DNA of 14,131 nucleotides from CAMBDR01 sp046597185 (GCA_046597185.1 JBKJLF010000905.1:1-14131); one strand, 5' to 3'. Positions 1 to 9,316 are shown, counted from the first letter of the stretch. Program-made: numbers and translations. Notes: a model not told the origin generated them from the letters alone.

Positions 1-562
1 TCGGCTGTTTGAAGTCGTAGTTGGAAAACGCCACCTTGCCCGACACCACCTTGCGCACGGGCGACCAGTGGGCGATTTTATCGAGCCAGTTGGAACCGCC
101 CTCGTGGTGATGCGCGATGACCGGACTTAGGCCCTCTATCGGCTCGGCGGCGGCGGTGGTGTCGCTCAGGATTAGGGTGTGGCCTTTTTCGGTGTGTTCA
201 TACCAATACGACCAGCCGCACTCTTCCCAGCGCCGATGCAGGTAGTTATAGTCGGTTTCGTTATACTGGCAGGAAAAGGTGCGCACGAGTTCGGTGGCGA
301 GGATGCGGAATTCAAAATGCGACCAGCCGGTTTCATTGAAAATTTCCCGGGTTTGCGCTTCGATTGATTTGTTGTGGAATAGATAATGGTCAAGTCGCAG
401 GGTGAAGAAGGCCAACCATGGTCGTAATACCATTTCGTAGACCCCCAAGCCGCTTTCGATTCGGAGGTGGCGAAATTCGAAGCAATGCCCGGTGAAATAG
501 CGCTTGCTGCCATCGATATTTATCAATTCACTACATCTGTCGCACCGGCGGTAGTGGATTTT
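1..562 (-). pseudogene. vgrG: 5'-truncated vgrG copy (continues beyond the left edge)
   Basis: The VgrG frame is open from base 562 to the left edge, just after an in-frame TAG at 563-565, and runs off the window. Recognisable VgrG sequence starts near 525 (INIDGSKRYFTGHCFEFRHL) and continues through GLGVYEMVLRPWLAFF, YLFHNKSIEAQTREIF and NETDYNYLHRRWEECGWSYW. About the first 80-100 residues of a normal VgrG are absent, and there is no start codon with a ribosome binding site. Bases 1-384 align without gaps to 8929-9312 of the middle copy with about 29 differences by my count (near 92% identity). It begins only 30 bases after the Rhs immunity stop. It is probably a non-functional relic or a recombination donor; its 3' part is not visible. 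Confidence 0.75.
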
Positions 563-592
563 CTACCCTAAAAAATAGTGATGTGATTCGTC

Positions 593-1177
593 TTATCGCA
601 GGGATTCTGGAAGACGCCGTGTCAACGGGCTCAGCTTCTCGCGGTCGTCCCATAAGCCAGGAAATACCTCAAACTTCAGATCATCTCGATTGATGCCGAT
701 ATCAAAGTAACGACATAGGCGGTCACACAAAGCTTTTTCTAGCCATAGATTTGTCAATTCGACTTTTTCTATAACCTCACGATCTTCTGGGAGAACCAAA
801 TTTTGCTTGATTGTTGGGGCTTCCATTGTGTCGATCTCCCCTCCTTGGCCAGTATCGACCAGTCGTCCACCCTTAAAAGGGTAACCGCCATCATAATTAA
901 AATGAGGTTTAATCCAAAAAGGATCAATCGGAAGAGTGCTTGCGATGACCGTTTTTTCTTTGATCGTACCAACCGCCAGTCTTTTCGCCGCAGCAAGCGC
1001 ATAGGCTTGGAATAAAGGTTTGACCTTGTTAAGGTCTACATCCTTCCATATACCATCCTTGTTCGAGATGTCATAAAATCGGATGGTTGGGCTAACTAAC
1101 ATTTGTCCAATGGAATAAAGATCGCCTCGCAATTTGATATTAATTAAGCCATTGTCTTTCCAGATAATACGTGCCAT
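593..1177 (-). CDS. Putative immunity protein of the Rhs toxin
   Basis: A 194-residue protein from the ATG at 1177, 16 bases after the Rhs stop, with AAAGG about 9 bases before the start. A longer frame reaches into the end of the Rhs gene (to 1339), but those extra residues only overlap the toxin coding sequence. No signal peptide or membrane helix is seen, so it is cytoplasmic, as expected for protection against a nuclease. The N-terminus (IWKDNGLINIKLRGDLYSIG, then FYDI) resembles Imm26-type immunity proteins, which have a WxxGDxxxIxLxxxxxGxGQxL pattern; this similarity is by eye only. The C-terminal half (VELTNLWLEKALCDRLCRYF, DDLKFEVFPGLWDD) is not recognised. Its position right after the toxin tip is the main evidence. 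It is more AT-rich than the Rhs gene. Confidence 0.7.
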   Translation of the reverse strand: MARIIWKDNGLINIKLRGDLYSIGQMLVSPTIRFYDISNKDGIWKDVDLNKVKPLFQAYALAAAKRLAVGTIKEKTVIASTLPIDPFWIKPHFNYDGGYPFKGGRLVDTGQGGEIDTMEAPTIKQNLVLPEDREVIEKVELTNLWLEKALCDRLCRYFDIGINRDDLKFEVFPGLWDDREKLSPLTRRLPESLR

Positions 1178-1193
1178 ACAGTGATACCTTTCG

Positions 1194-4100
1194 TTAGCAA
1201 GGGGGGCAGGTCTTGCCTGCCAAGTGTTTGTCTGCGGCTTCAAGGTATGTATCGCGCCGTGGGTTAAATTCACCCACCGGATTTCGCTCATTCGCCGTAT
1301 GTTCCAAGCCACCAAGCCCCTCGAACGTGCGCTGTTCAAGGCCGCGAGCTATGTCCTTGCCACCTTGCCCATAACCTTTAAAAAACACCTCTGGCGCAGC
1401 ACCATCAGCAAAGCCTGTGAAGTTGCTGCCGTAACGGTAATTCAGAACATCGGCAGCAGTTTGTTGCCCCTGCATGCTGGCATAGCCAATGTATGGCCTG
1501 ACTTCAAAAATACCCTTTGCAACTTCTACCTCCTTAACGCCCCAATAGGTAATGTGCGTAGCAGTGGCCGGATTGCCCGTCAGTCCTAACGGATCAATCC
1601 AAGTAACGGGGTTGGGCGCGTACTGATAAAGGTTATTGCCACCTATGAGGCCGATTGGATCTAAGCTGACAAATCGCCCGATATCCGGGTCAAAATATCT
1701 GAATCGATTATAGTGCAATCCTGTTTCAACATCGAAATATTGTCCCTGAAAGCGCAAAGATTGCAATTGCGCCAAAGGGCTTGTTTCGATTTGTAGTGCG
1801 GATTGGATGGTTTCAATCTGGAGTACATTGCCCCAAGCTTTATAACTTGCAGCCCATTGCACTTGACCTGCACTATCGCTTAATTCCCGAGGCGTACCAA
1901 GGTGATCAGTATGAAAATAAAGTATTTTTGCGCCAATCGCGGTTTTGGCGCTTTGGCTAACTTGGTTGTGGGATTCAATTTGTGCTACGGGCACAAACGA
2001 ATCCGTCCCATACACAAAGATTCGGCTATGGTTGGCACGCGCTTCTGTCAGCAAACGATTACCATCCCAAGCAAACCGGGTTTCGCCAAAGGCATCGCGT
2101 TTAACGATGCGGCGGCCAAATGGATCATAGTCGTACTCAGTTGCTTGCCAGGTTGGCTGGTCATCGTGCGCATTTCGGGTTACTTGTGCGCCTATCAGTT
2201 GGTGCTCGGCATTCCACGCTAACTTGATATGGGTATGCCGGCCTATTTTTTTGTCAATCAAATTACCATGCGCATCATAAGCATAGCGTTTATCCTCAAA
2301 CACCGTGAGCTGATTATTTTCGATACGCCCGCCCGCGTTCGTCATGGGATCAAGCAAATTATGCGCTGGATCAAAACGAAAGAGTTCGGACAAATTGTTT
2401 TGTTTGGCGGCCAGAATGCGGCCCAGCGGGTCGTACTGGTATTGGGTGCTGCCAAAGCGTTGGTCGTAAAGAGAAGTGAGATTGCCTGCTTGGTCATATT
2501 GGTATTGGCGCTCAACGACATAATCATTACCGAGAAAGCCAGCTAATGGTGTCCCAAGTGTTTGCCATGGGGCGGGTTGTTGCATGTTGCCAGTGTTGAG
2601 TCGAGTCGCATCAAGCTGCGCCAGTTGTGCGCTAAGACGGCCCATTGGGTCATACTTAAATTGACTCGTTAGCGCGCCTTGGGTGCGACTCACTTCTCGA
2701 TGATTGGCGTCACGCTCGAAGTCGCACACCACGTCACCATCAATATTGATTTGGTGCAAGTGGCGCGAACCATAAAACAAATGATTCAGCGCGCGCCCAT
2801 TTGGCAAGGTAGTTTGGATGCGGTTGCCGAGAGCATCGTACTGATGGCGTAATTCACTCACTTTCTGGTTTGACGTGGTTTTTTCGGTTAGCAATTGACC
2901 GAGCGCATCATACTCCAACGTTACTGTGGCAGAGGCATTACTGGCCTGAATTAAACGGCCCAATACGTCATACCCGAAGTGGGTACTTTGCGCTTTTGCC
3001 AGATCATCCGAAATCACTTTTTCCAGCAAGCGGCCCGCCGCATCACGCTGACAATGGGTGGTGATCGTGTTGCCAGCTTGCCCAATCTCTTGTTTGGATA
3101 AGGCATGCCCGACCGCATCGTAGCGATAACGTGTGATACGCGCATCAAACCCCATTTCTTGTTGCACTCTGTCGAGCGCATCATAACTAAACGCATACAC
3201 TGCGCCGTTTTCATTTACCAATTGCACTAGTCGTTTGACCTCGTCATATTGATAAGTCAAGCTGGCACCGAGTGCGTTGCCACGCTTCAACAAGCGGCCT
3301 TCTTCGTCTAGTGTATAACTGGTTTTGTGCCCGTTGGCGTCAATATGGCCTATCAGTCGCCCCAATCCATCATATTCATAGATTTCATTGCTGCTATCTG
3401 GATAATGGGTGCAAATTAAACGGCCAGTGGCATCATAATCATACGATGTGATGTGGCCAAGCGCATCCTTGATTTGGCTTAGGTTGCCTGCTTGGTCATA
3501 CGTAAATTCGGTGCGCTGGCTGGAGCAATCGGTATAGCTCGTCACTTGCGCGGCACTATTATAACTGAGGCGCTTTACCCCTTGGTTCGCATCAATAATT
3601 TCGACCGGCAAGCCGCGTTGGTCATAGCGATATTCGCTGGTTTGACCAAGTGCATCGGTAATGGCAGTGAGGTTGGCATATTGATCATACTGAAACCGGG
3701 TGCAGCCGCCCATGGCATCGAAGATGGCGGCGGGTTTATCGAAGTGCGGGTCGTAAATGATAAAAGTTTGCGCACCTTCAGTTGATTGAATGCGCGTTAA
3801 GCGGCTACGGCTATCGTATTGGTAGTGCTCGGTGTGGCCATTGGCGTCAGTGAAGGCGATTAAATTGCCAAACTGGTCAAGCTCGCGCACTTGTTGGCCA
3901 CCCATTGCATCAATCGTGCCGACATAGCGCTTTTTTGCATCGAATTGGTGAACCAATTTACGTCCAAGATTGTCGTTGATCGTGGTATAGCGTGCTTGAT
4001 AATCAAATTCCCAAAATTGCCCAGTATTGGTGTGATTGCGCAAAACCCGCCCCTTGGGCGTGGTCTCGGTGTAATTGTATTCCGACACCAAGCCACCCGG

Positions 4101-6119
4101 TTGCGCATGTTTGACCATAATGTGGTTTTGGTAGGCGAATTCACGCGTGGTGATGCCCGCGCGGTTGCGCACGCGAACCAAGTCGCCAAAAACGTCGTAC
4201 TCGTAGCACACCAAGGTAATGCTAGCTTGATTCACTGGGTCTTGCTCGCTGACGCGGATCAAGCGCTCCTGCTCAAATGCCAATAATAGCGTGCGGTCAG
4301 CGCTATCGGTCACAGCAACAGGCTGTTCTTGTTCGTTATAATCAATCCGAATGCGGTTGCCGTTGCGGTCTTCAAGACTGATTAAGCGTGCAATGTTGGC
4401 AGTTCCAGAAAGAAGCTGAAATTTTTTATAAATGCCGTCTTTATCAATTAATTCATAGGTGAATAAGTCAAGGCGTGACAAGGTGATTTGTTCGTAGCGC
4501 GAATAAAATGATTTACCAATTGAAAGTGTAGGGAAGCGGATGCCCCTCTGCAACTTGTCGAGTAAGGTGATTTTTTTGAAGTCAATGTCGAGTGCTAATG
4601 AAATCGGCAAAGTCCAACCTTGGCCCAGCCAGCCAACTACAGAATTACCCGAACTATAGCTACGTTGCCAAGCCAAAGGCAACGGCGCAGATAAATCAAA
4701 GTCAAGTTCGATCGCGCCAAATAAGACTTTATGGCCAGTGATCGCAGCCACTGGTTTGCCTGCTATGACACATTTGTGGCATGGTGTTTCAGCCTCGCCA
4801 GTGTGCGGTTCCTCTTTTGGGGATTTGCCCGGTGTTTCCGGCGCTTTCTCAACATGCACGCCGTCTCCTGCCGGCGCAGTTTTTGTAGCAGCAGGCTCGC
4901 CCATTTTCGCGGCGTCGGCTGCTTCGGCTGCTGCTTTGGCTGCATCGGCTGTCGCTTTGGCTGCATCGGCTGCTACTTTGGCTTTGGCTGCTTTGCTTGC
5001 CGCCCCACCTTTGAGCAGTTCAAGCGGTAACGTTAAAATTTCTAATGCCCCGCGCGTCCCAGCTTCAATATAATTACCTTTACTTAATGGATCGGTAATC
5101 GGCTTAATCAGGGCCTTTCCAAAATCGACTACACCCGTACCAATGGTGGCAGCGCTGATATTGCCCAAGCGGATATTTTCAGCCAGAATCTGGGCATCTA
5201 AACTGGCGATTTCTCGCCCCAATTGCGTGTACTGTGAACGTGCCAGTTTGGGAATGGCTTTTATCCCTTCATAGGCTAATTCGCCAGTGCCCATAACAAT
5301 GTCTTTGGCAAACCCTAGCGCTCCACGTGCACCTTGAGCCAAGGCGTCAGTCCAAGGGCCTGTGCCTTGAATACCCTCGATTCCACCACCGATAATGTCA
5401 TTTGCCGATTTAAAATCGAATACTTCATCTGACGCGTTGAGATTTAATTGGTTCGCTTCTTTACTGGCCTTTTCGGCCTTTAAGCGCTCTAATTCTGGAC
5501 TGCTGCGCTGGCTTGGTGCCTCTTCTGAATTACTGGCGGTTGCCCCATCACTCGGGCCTTTTTTTGCGGTGACCAGCTTGCCTTTGGCACCGCCAACGCC
5601 ATCGGCATTGCAATTAATCAAGCATCGACTATCGTGGCGTGCAAGTGGAAGTGTATTGCCTTTAACGTTCTTTTGACCGTCCAAAATTTTGACAAAACCG
5701 CCGCCTAAAGAAGTCCCGCCGACGACATGGCTACCGGCATCGGCTTGCACTTCCTGGAATAAATCATCTTGCCGATAAACCGGGGTGCTGTGTGCTTTCA
5801 CATCGGGTGATGCTTTATGCTTTTTGTCGAGCTTGGCATGGCTATCAAAGGCCACCACATCTTTGCCAACCCGGCAATAATCAGGTTCCGTGCATATGGC
5901 CTGCCAACCCTTGGCATGCGCTACGTGGCGCGTACCCGCCGCCTTCGCTTTTTTGGGTTCTTCTTGCGCTTTTTTTTGCGCAATTAATTTTTCAAGTTTG
6001 GCATTTTGCTCCCCCAACACCTTGATCCGCTCGTTGCCGTCGGCGAGCGCTCTCATCTTGGCGATTTTATCGGCTTTGTCGTCGCCTGTTGGGTCAGGTA
6101 ATATCAGTCGATTCGTCAT
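1194..6119 (-). CDS. Rhs-family T6SS effector with PAAR-like N-terminus and GIY-YIG/URI-like toxin tip
   Basis: A 1641-residue polymorphic toxin. Residues about 1-60 are charged and helical. Residues about 63-185 look PAAR-like (SHVVGGTSLGGGFVKILDGQ, then LARHDSRCLINC), expected to cap VgrG. Residues about 245-370 hold hydrophobic helical segments, possible membrane-insertion elements, followed by an alanine/lysine repeat (374-405, AADAAKA units). A DUF6531-type entry (PVAAITGHKVLFGAIELDFD) begins near 456. Many YD repeats form the Rhs shell and end in the classic core (DHLGTPRELSDS, FRYFDPDIGRFVSLDPIGL, NLYQYAPNPVTWIDPLGLT) near 1514, where self-cleavage after DPxGL is expected. The 127-residue tip has PYIGYAS (Y1543, G1545), R1592, E1595 in ARGLEQ, GGLEHTAN and N1610, which matches GIY-YIG/URI nuclease spacing; a DNase is inferred. 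The start overlaps the adaptor stop. The gene is intact. Confidence 0.88.
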   Translation of the reverse strand: MTNRLILPDPTGDDKADKIAKMRALADGNERIKVLGEQNAKLEKLIAQKKAQEEPKKAKAAGTRHVAHAKGWQAICTEPDYCRVGKDVVAFDSHAKLDKKHKASPDVKAHSTPVYRQDDLFQEVQADAGSHVVGGTSLGGGFVKILDGQKNVKGNTLPLARHDSRCLINCNADGVGGAKGKLVTAKKGPSDGATASNSEEAPSQRSSPELERLKAEKASKEANQLNLNASDEVFDFKSANDIIGGGIEGIQGTGPWTDALAQGARGALGFAKDIVMGTGELAYEGIKAIPKLARSQYTQLGREIASLDAQILAENIRLGNISAATIGTGVVDFGKALIKPITDPLSKGNYIEAGTRGALEILTLPLELLKGGAASKAAKAKVAADAAKATADAAKAAAEAADAAKMGEPAATKTAPAGDGVHVEKAPETPGKSPKEEPHTGEAETPCHKCVIAGKPVAAITGHKVLFGAIELDFDLSAPLPLAWQRSYSSGNSVVGWLGQGWTLPISLALDIDFKKITLLDKLQRGIRFPTLSIGKSFYSRYEQITLSRLDLFTYELIDKDGIYKKFQLLSGTANIARLISLEDRNGNRIRIDYNEQEQPVAVTDSADRTLLLAFEQERLIRVSEQDPVNQASITLVCYEYDVFGDLVRVRNRAGITTREFAYQNHIMVKHAQPGGLVSEYNYTETTPKGRVLRNHTNTGQFWEFDYQARYTTINDNLGRKLVHQFDAKKRYVGTIDAMGGQQVRELDQFGNLIAFTDANGHTEHYQYDSRSRLTRIQSTEGAQTFIIYDPHFDKPAAIFDAMGGCTRFQYDQYANLTAITDALGQTSEYRYDQRGLPVEIIDANQGVKRLSYNSAAQVTSYTDCSSQRTEFTYDQAGNLSQIKDALGHITSYDYDATGRLICTHYPDSSNEIYEYDGLGRLIGHIDANGHKTSYTLDEEGRLLKRGNALGASLTYQYDEVKRLVQLVNENGAVYAFSYDALDRVQQEMGFDARITRYRYDAVGHALSKQEIGQAGNTITTHCQRDAAGRLLEKVISDDLAKAQSTHFGYDVLGRLIQASNASATVTLEYDALGQLLTEKTTSNQKVSELRHQYDALGNRIQTTLPNGRALNHLFYGSRHLHQINIDGDVVCDFERDANHREVSRTQGALTSQFKYDPMGRLSAQLAQLDATRLNTGNMQQPAPWQTLGTPLAGFLGNDYVVERQYQYDQAGNLTSLYDQRFGSTQYQYDPLGRILAAKQNNLSELFRFDPAHNLLDPMTNAGGRIENNQLTVFEDKRYAYDAHGNLIDKKIGRHTHIKLAWNAEHQLIGAQVTRNAHDDQPTWQATEYDYDPFGRRIVKRDAFGETRFAWDGNRLLTEARANHSRIFVYGTDSFVPVAQIESHNQVSQSAKTAIGAKILYFHTDHLGTPRELSDSAGQVQWAASYKAWGNVLQIETIQSALQIETSPLAQLQSLRFQGQYFDVETGLHYNRFRYFDPDIGRFVSLDPIGLIGGNNLYQYAPNPVTWIDPLGLTGNPATATHITYWGVKEVEVAKGIFEVRPYIGYASMQGQQTAADVLNYRYGSNFTGFADGAAPEVFFKGYGQGGKDIARGLEQRTFEGLGGLEHTANERNPVGEFNPRRDTYLEAADKHLAGKTCPPC

Positions 6120-7252
6120 GCTTGCACCTGCGTTGCCATGTTTCGCCTTGCCGCAATAGCCACGCTCGTTGGTGCGCTAGCCACGGAAATTTCTACAACC
6201 GGGTCAGCGCGCCTAAAATGCGTGCGCCAAACCAAGGTTGCTTGGCGGCGGTTTAAATCGAAGCGCACCGTATCGAGCAGAGGTAAGCTGACCGCATGTT
6301 CACCACTGGCATATTTGACGGCGGCGATGATACTCCAGCTTGGTAATTGCATATCGGCACGTTCGGGCAATAAGCCAATTAAAGTCACGGCTTCATCGCC
6401 ACGCAGATGAGGGATGGCAATTTGGTCAGGCGGCGCGGCTTGGTAGTAGCGGGACTCGAAATCGAGGGGAGGCAAGGGATAACGGATGCGTTGCCATTCA
6501 TCGTCGTAATGCCCTTGATAGCCAATTCTGGGGCTGCACCAACGTGCAATGGCAGAAAAGCCCTGCGTTGCGCCGCTCTGAGCCGGGTATTGAATCGCCT
6601 GTTCCACGCTTTCAATCTGTGGCGCTCGCAAGCTGTCTTGGGCGGCAACCCAGTTTTCTACATATTTGCGGGCAGCCTTTGGCAAATGCTTGAGATCAAC
6701 GCTTTTGGGTAACCAGCCACAACCTGCCGGATTGCCGAGGTGGCGTACCGTATCGGCTTGCCCATCAGCCATGAGATGACCAGGAATGTCGATGCAACCA
6801 CCAAAGGCCAAGCGATAGTCGAGGGCAACCTGACTCACAGCTTGGCTTGGGCCAAGCCGCCAGTGCATGAGCTTTTTCTTCAAGTCGCGGGGGCCAGATA
6901 GCTTCAACACTTTATCGACTGGCCCAACGCAAAGGCGCGCCAACCATACCTCGCTAGGGTGCCCTTGCGGCGCCTGTGCATGGCCAAATGCCAAGATATC
7001 CGTGCCTGGCTTGTAGGGTACCAAATCACCATCTTGTTCGATAACGGCACGCAAGGGGTCGGTCTCAATTGGGCCAGCAAAGCTGTCGCCCATTGTGACT
7101 GGATTTTGCACTGGCGCAAGCGTCATTGGTTTGCCGTGGCTTGCCAGATCAAAGGTAGCACACAGTATGAAAATATCAAGCGGCTCGCCGTTAATACCAC
7201 TTTTTTCAAACCAGAAATGGGGTACGCCTGTTTGATTGTAAATAGTTGCCAT
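6116..7252 (-). CDS. DUF2169 family T6SS effector adaptor (second copy)
   Basis: A 378-residue DUF2169 protein from the ATG at 7252 (MATIYNQTGVPHFWFEK). An upstream TTG at 7306 would add 18 residues, but the family domain starts right after the ATG, so the shorter form is preferred although neither start has a strong ribosome binding site. Family blocks visible are ETDPLRAVIEQDGDLVPYKP near the N-terminus, DYRLAFGG centrally, and PLDFESRYYQAAPPDQIAIP near the C-terminus. The last matches the first DUF2169 copy at 12351-13637. Its stop overlaps the Rhs start (ATGA), which ties it to that effector as the likely loading adaptor or chaperone. It lies 60 bases after the broken vgrG. No internal defect is seen. 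Confidence 0.87.
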   Translation of the reverse strand: MATIYNQTGVPHFWFEKSGINGEPLDIFILCATFDLASHGKPMTLAPVQNPVTMGDSFAGPIETDPLRAVIEQDGDLVPYKPGTDILAFGHAQAPQGHPSEVWLARLCVGPVDKVLKLSGPRDLKKKLMHWRLGPSQAVSQVALDYRLAFGGCIDIPGHLMADGQADTVRHLGNPAGCGWLPKSVDLKHLPKAARKYVENWVAAQDSLRAPQIESVEQAIQYPAQSGATQGFSAIARWCSPRIGYQGHYDDEWQRIRYPLPPLDFESRYYQAAPPDQIAIPHLRGDEAVTLIGLLPERADMQLPSWSIIAAVKYASGEHAVSLPLLDTVRFDLNRRQATLVWRTHFRRADPVVEISVASAPTSVAIAARRNMATQVQA

Positions 7253-7312
7253 ATAGATGCTGTTTGTTATCGAGTGAATTTTTTCTACCTGATCTTGAGC
7301 ATGCAAAAACTC

Positions 7313-8062
7313 TTAAGAACTTGGTGGACTTTCGGCACCACCGGAATTGAGTAGCACATCATCAGGTGCATCTATATGCGTTTTACTGGCGGCTTTGACG
7401 TGAATGTCCTTGCTTTCAATGTAAATCGCATCTTTAGTCAATACGATTTTGGAGTCTCCTACCACCAGTTCAATTTTTTCACCTGCCGAAATCGAAATCG
7501 ACATGCCAGCATGCACCGTTTTGATAAAGCCCACTTGTTCAGACTGCATCAAGGCAACAGTCGTGTTCATCATGCCGCCCACAGTGGTTTGATACATGCC
7601 GCCAATGCTTAACATCTTTGCCGCCCCTATGCTTTCGGTTTTGGTCATGCCTACCGTTTCGCTCTTGTTTTTGCCGACATGTACGCTGCGGTTGGAGCCT
7701 ATGCTAACATCTTCATTCGCGCCAACGGTTTCAGAGCGATTGCTGGCGATTTTTATCGATTGGTTATTGTCGATCTTTATCGACTCGTCATTGCCGACTT
7801 CTTCACTGCGATTATTACCTATTTTAATATCTTCGTTGTTACCGACCTTTTCGCTGCGGTTATGGCCGATTTTTATGTTTTCATCGATGCCGACATCTTC
7901 ACTACGGTTGTCACCAATACTGATATCCTCGTTATGATCCACCCGTTCCTTGCGGTTGTTATGCACGGTAATGGTTTCATCATGATCCACCGTTTCAGTA
8001 CGGTCATGCTTCACCAGCGTGGTTTCATCATGGTCAATGGTCTTTTTACGGTCATGCCCCAC
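7313..8062 (-). CDS. VgrG needle segment (remnant open frame after two stops)
   Basis: Starting from a GTG at 8062 this reads 249 residues in the same frame as the core. Residues 1 to about 139 are the VgrG beta-helix repeats (for example IGHNRSEKVGNNEDIK). They are followed by MLSIGGMYQTTVGGMM, EQVGFIKTVHAG, and a tip ending in LLNSGGAESPPSS. The GTG codes for a residue inside a repeat and has no convincing ribosome binding site, so this is more likely a relic than a new gene. If translated by reinitiation it would give a free needle. Its last 60 or so residues differ clearly from the right-edge VgrG tip, which may reflect a different cargo. Confidence 0.5.
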   Translation of the reverse strand: MGHDRKKTIDHDETTLVKHDRTETVDHDETITVHNNRKERVDHNEDISIGDNRSEDVGIDENIKIGHNRSEKVGNNEDIKIGNNRSEEVGNDESIKIDNNQSIKIASNRSETVGANEDVSIGSNRSVHVGKNKSETVGMTKTESIGAAKMLSIGGMYQTTVGGMMNTTVALMQSEQVGFIKTVHAGMSISISAGEKIELVVGDSKIVLTKDAIYIESKDIHVKAASKTHIDAPDDVLLNSGGAESPPSS

Positions 8063-8095
8063 CCAATGTCTCTCATCGTGTTCAACCTCAATCCG
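7645..8095 (-). repeat. 48-base coding repeats of the VgrG needle
   Basis: A degenerate repeat with a 16-residue (48-base) period, such as IGDNRSEDVGIDENIK then IGHNRSEKVGNNEDIK, forms the triple-stranded beta-helix of the spike. It is a protein repeat and not a DNA array: the copies differ at the third codon position and there are no spacers. Confidence 0.8.
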
Positions 8096-8116
8096 TTGAT
8101 ATTTTTATTTGTGTAA

Positions 8117-9316
8117 TCAAAACTCTTCCTTGCCCTTCATATCTTCAAAACGCAGTGCATTCGCGTTGTCTGGGCTGCCGCCCTTGCTGGAACGGGTCAA
8201 AATGCCAGTTTGCGTCTGGTTATTGGGCAAATCCCACGGCGGCATGTTTTGTTGGTTAGTAACTTGACCCAGAATCAACGGTAGATCGGGGTTGCCCTGC
8301 AAATATTGAATCACCACTTCGGTGCCCACGCGCGGTACCGCGACCATGCCGAAATTGGGATTGCACCACGGCGTCATGACGCGTATCCAGCAAAAACTTT
8401 CGGTATTGAACTGGCCGACCCGATCCCAGTGGAACTGCACTTTGACACGGCCATATTTGTCGCAGTAGATTTCTTCGCCCGGTGGACCTACCACGGTGGC
8501 GGTATCGATGCCGGGCATGATGCAAGGTTGGCTGTTAAAACCTATGGCCGGACGCCAAGGTACCTTGCGCCGCAGGCAACGGAAGTGGTTGGTATAGCTG
8601 GCGGCGGCACCGTCGTCGTTCAGGTAATTGTTGCTGGCAGTATGCTCGACGTTGAGGACGAAGAATTCGTTGTCTGCCGAAGGGCCGTCAAAAAACTGGC
8701 TTTCATAATCTTTGCTTAGGCGAAACCAGCGCCCGGTTTGAATGTGGCGGCTATTGCCCTGGGCCTCAAAATACTTGCCTTCGGCGGCGATCTGTTCCAT
8801 CCAGCGTTCTGCCAGCTTGGCCCCGTGCGCCTCGTTTTTGTAACCGTACAAGCCTTTATAGTGGTAAACCTCAATTTTATGGATGATGCCTTGCTTGTGC
8901 TCGCTAGTTTTGGATAACTTTTGCGGCGTCGGCTGTTTGAAGTCGTAGTTGGAAAACGCCACCTTGCCCGACACCACCTTGCGCACGGGCGACCAGTGGG
9001 CGATTTTATCGAGCCGGTTGGAACCGCCTTCGTGGTGATGCGCAATCACCGGACGTGGGCCGTCTATCGGTTCGGCGGCGGGAGTGGTGTCGCTCAAGAT
9101 TAGGGTGTGGCCCTTTTCGGTGTGTTCATACCAATACGACCAACCACATTCTTCCCAGCGCCGATGCAGGTAGTTATAGTCAGTTTCGTTGTACTGGCAA
9201 GAAAAAGTGCGCTCCAGTTCGGTGGCGAGGATGCGAAATTCAAAATGCGACCAACCGCTATCATTGAAAATTTCTTTGGTTTGCGCTTCGATTGATTTGT
9301 TGTGGAACAGATAAGT
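8117..9316 (-). CDS. VgrG core segment (remnant open frame of the broken vgrG)
   Basis: This frame, about 399 residues long, is open between in-frame stops at 9317-9319 and 8117-8119. It starts at YLFHNKSIEAQTKEIF and lacks the first half of the gp27-like domain. It retains the rest of that domain (DYNYLHRRWEECGWSYWYEH) and the gp5 OB-fold region (CDKYGRVKVQFHWDR, WIRVMTPWCNPNFGM, VPRVGTEVVIQYLQGNPDLP). It ends at FEDMKGKEEF just before the needle. The first conventional start-like codon an automatic caller would use is a TTG at 9097, which falls in the middle of the fold. Expression as a useful protein is doubtful. Confidence 0.6.
   Translation of the reverse strand, partial: TYLFHNKSIEAQTKEIFNDSGWSHFEFRILATELERTFSCQYNETDYNYLHRRWEECGWSYWYEHTEKGHTLILSDTTPAAEPIDGPRPVIAHHHEGGSNRLDKIAHWSPVRKVVSGKVAFSNYDFKQPTPQKLSKTSEHKQGIIHKIEVYHYKGLYGYKNEAHGAKLAERWMEQIAAEGKYFEAQGNSRHIQTGRWFRLSKDYESQFFDGPSADNEFFVLNVEHTASNNYLNDDGAAASYTNHFRCLRRKVPWRPAIGFNSQPCIMPGIDTATVVGPPGEEIYCDKYGRVKVQFHWDRVGQFNTESFCWIRVMTPWCNPNFGMVAVPRVGTEVVIQYLQGNPDLPLILGQVTNQQNMPPWDLPNNQTQTGILTRSSKGGSPDNANALRFEDMKGKEEF

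Noticed and set aside
1178..1339. Longer start for the Rhs immunity protein inside the Rhs gene
   Set aside because: The extra 54 codons lie entirely over the toxin tip and the gap after it, while the ATG at 1177 has a good ribosome binding site.
4911..4990. Repetitive GGCTGCTTCGGCTGC-like DNA as a regulatory repeat
   Set aside because: It encodes the alanine/lysine-rich linker (AADAAKA units) of the Rhs protein and stays in frame.
7253..7306. TTG start extending the second DUF2169 protein by 18 residues
   Set aside because: The DUF2169 domain begins right after the internal ATG, and the TTG has no better ribosome binding site.
7645..8095. Regularly spaced repeats that could look like a CRISPR or tandem DNA array
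   Set aside because: The 48-base period is a protein repeat of the VgrG needle, with variable codons, no unique spacers and continuous translation.
7679..8116. Plus-strand open frame of 145 codons opposite the VgrG repeats
   Set aside because: It is a by-product of the repetitive coding strand; the minus frame has clear VgrG homology and the plus product has no recognisable domain.
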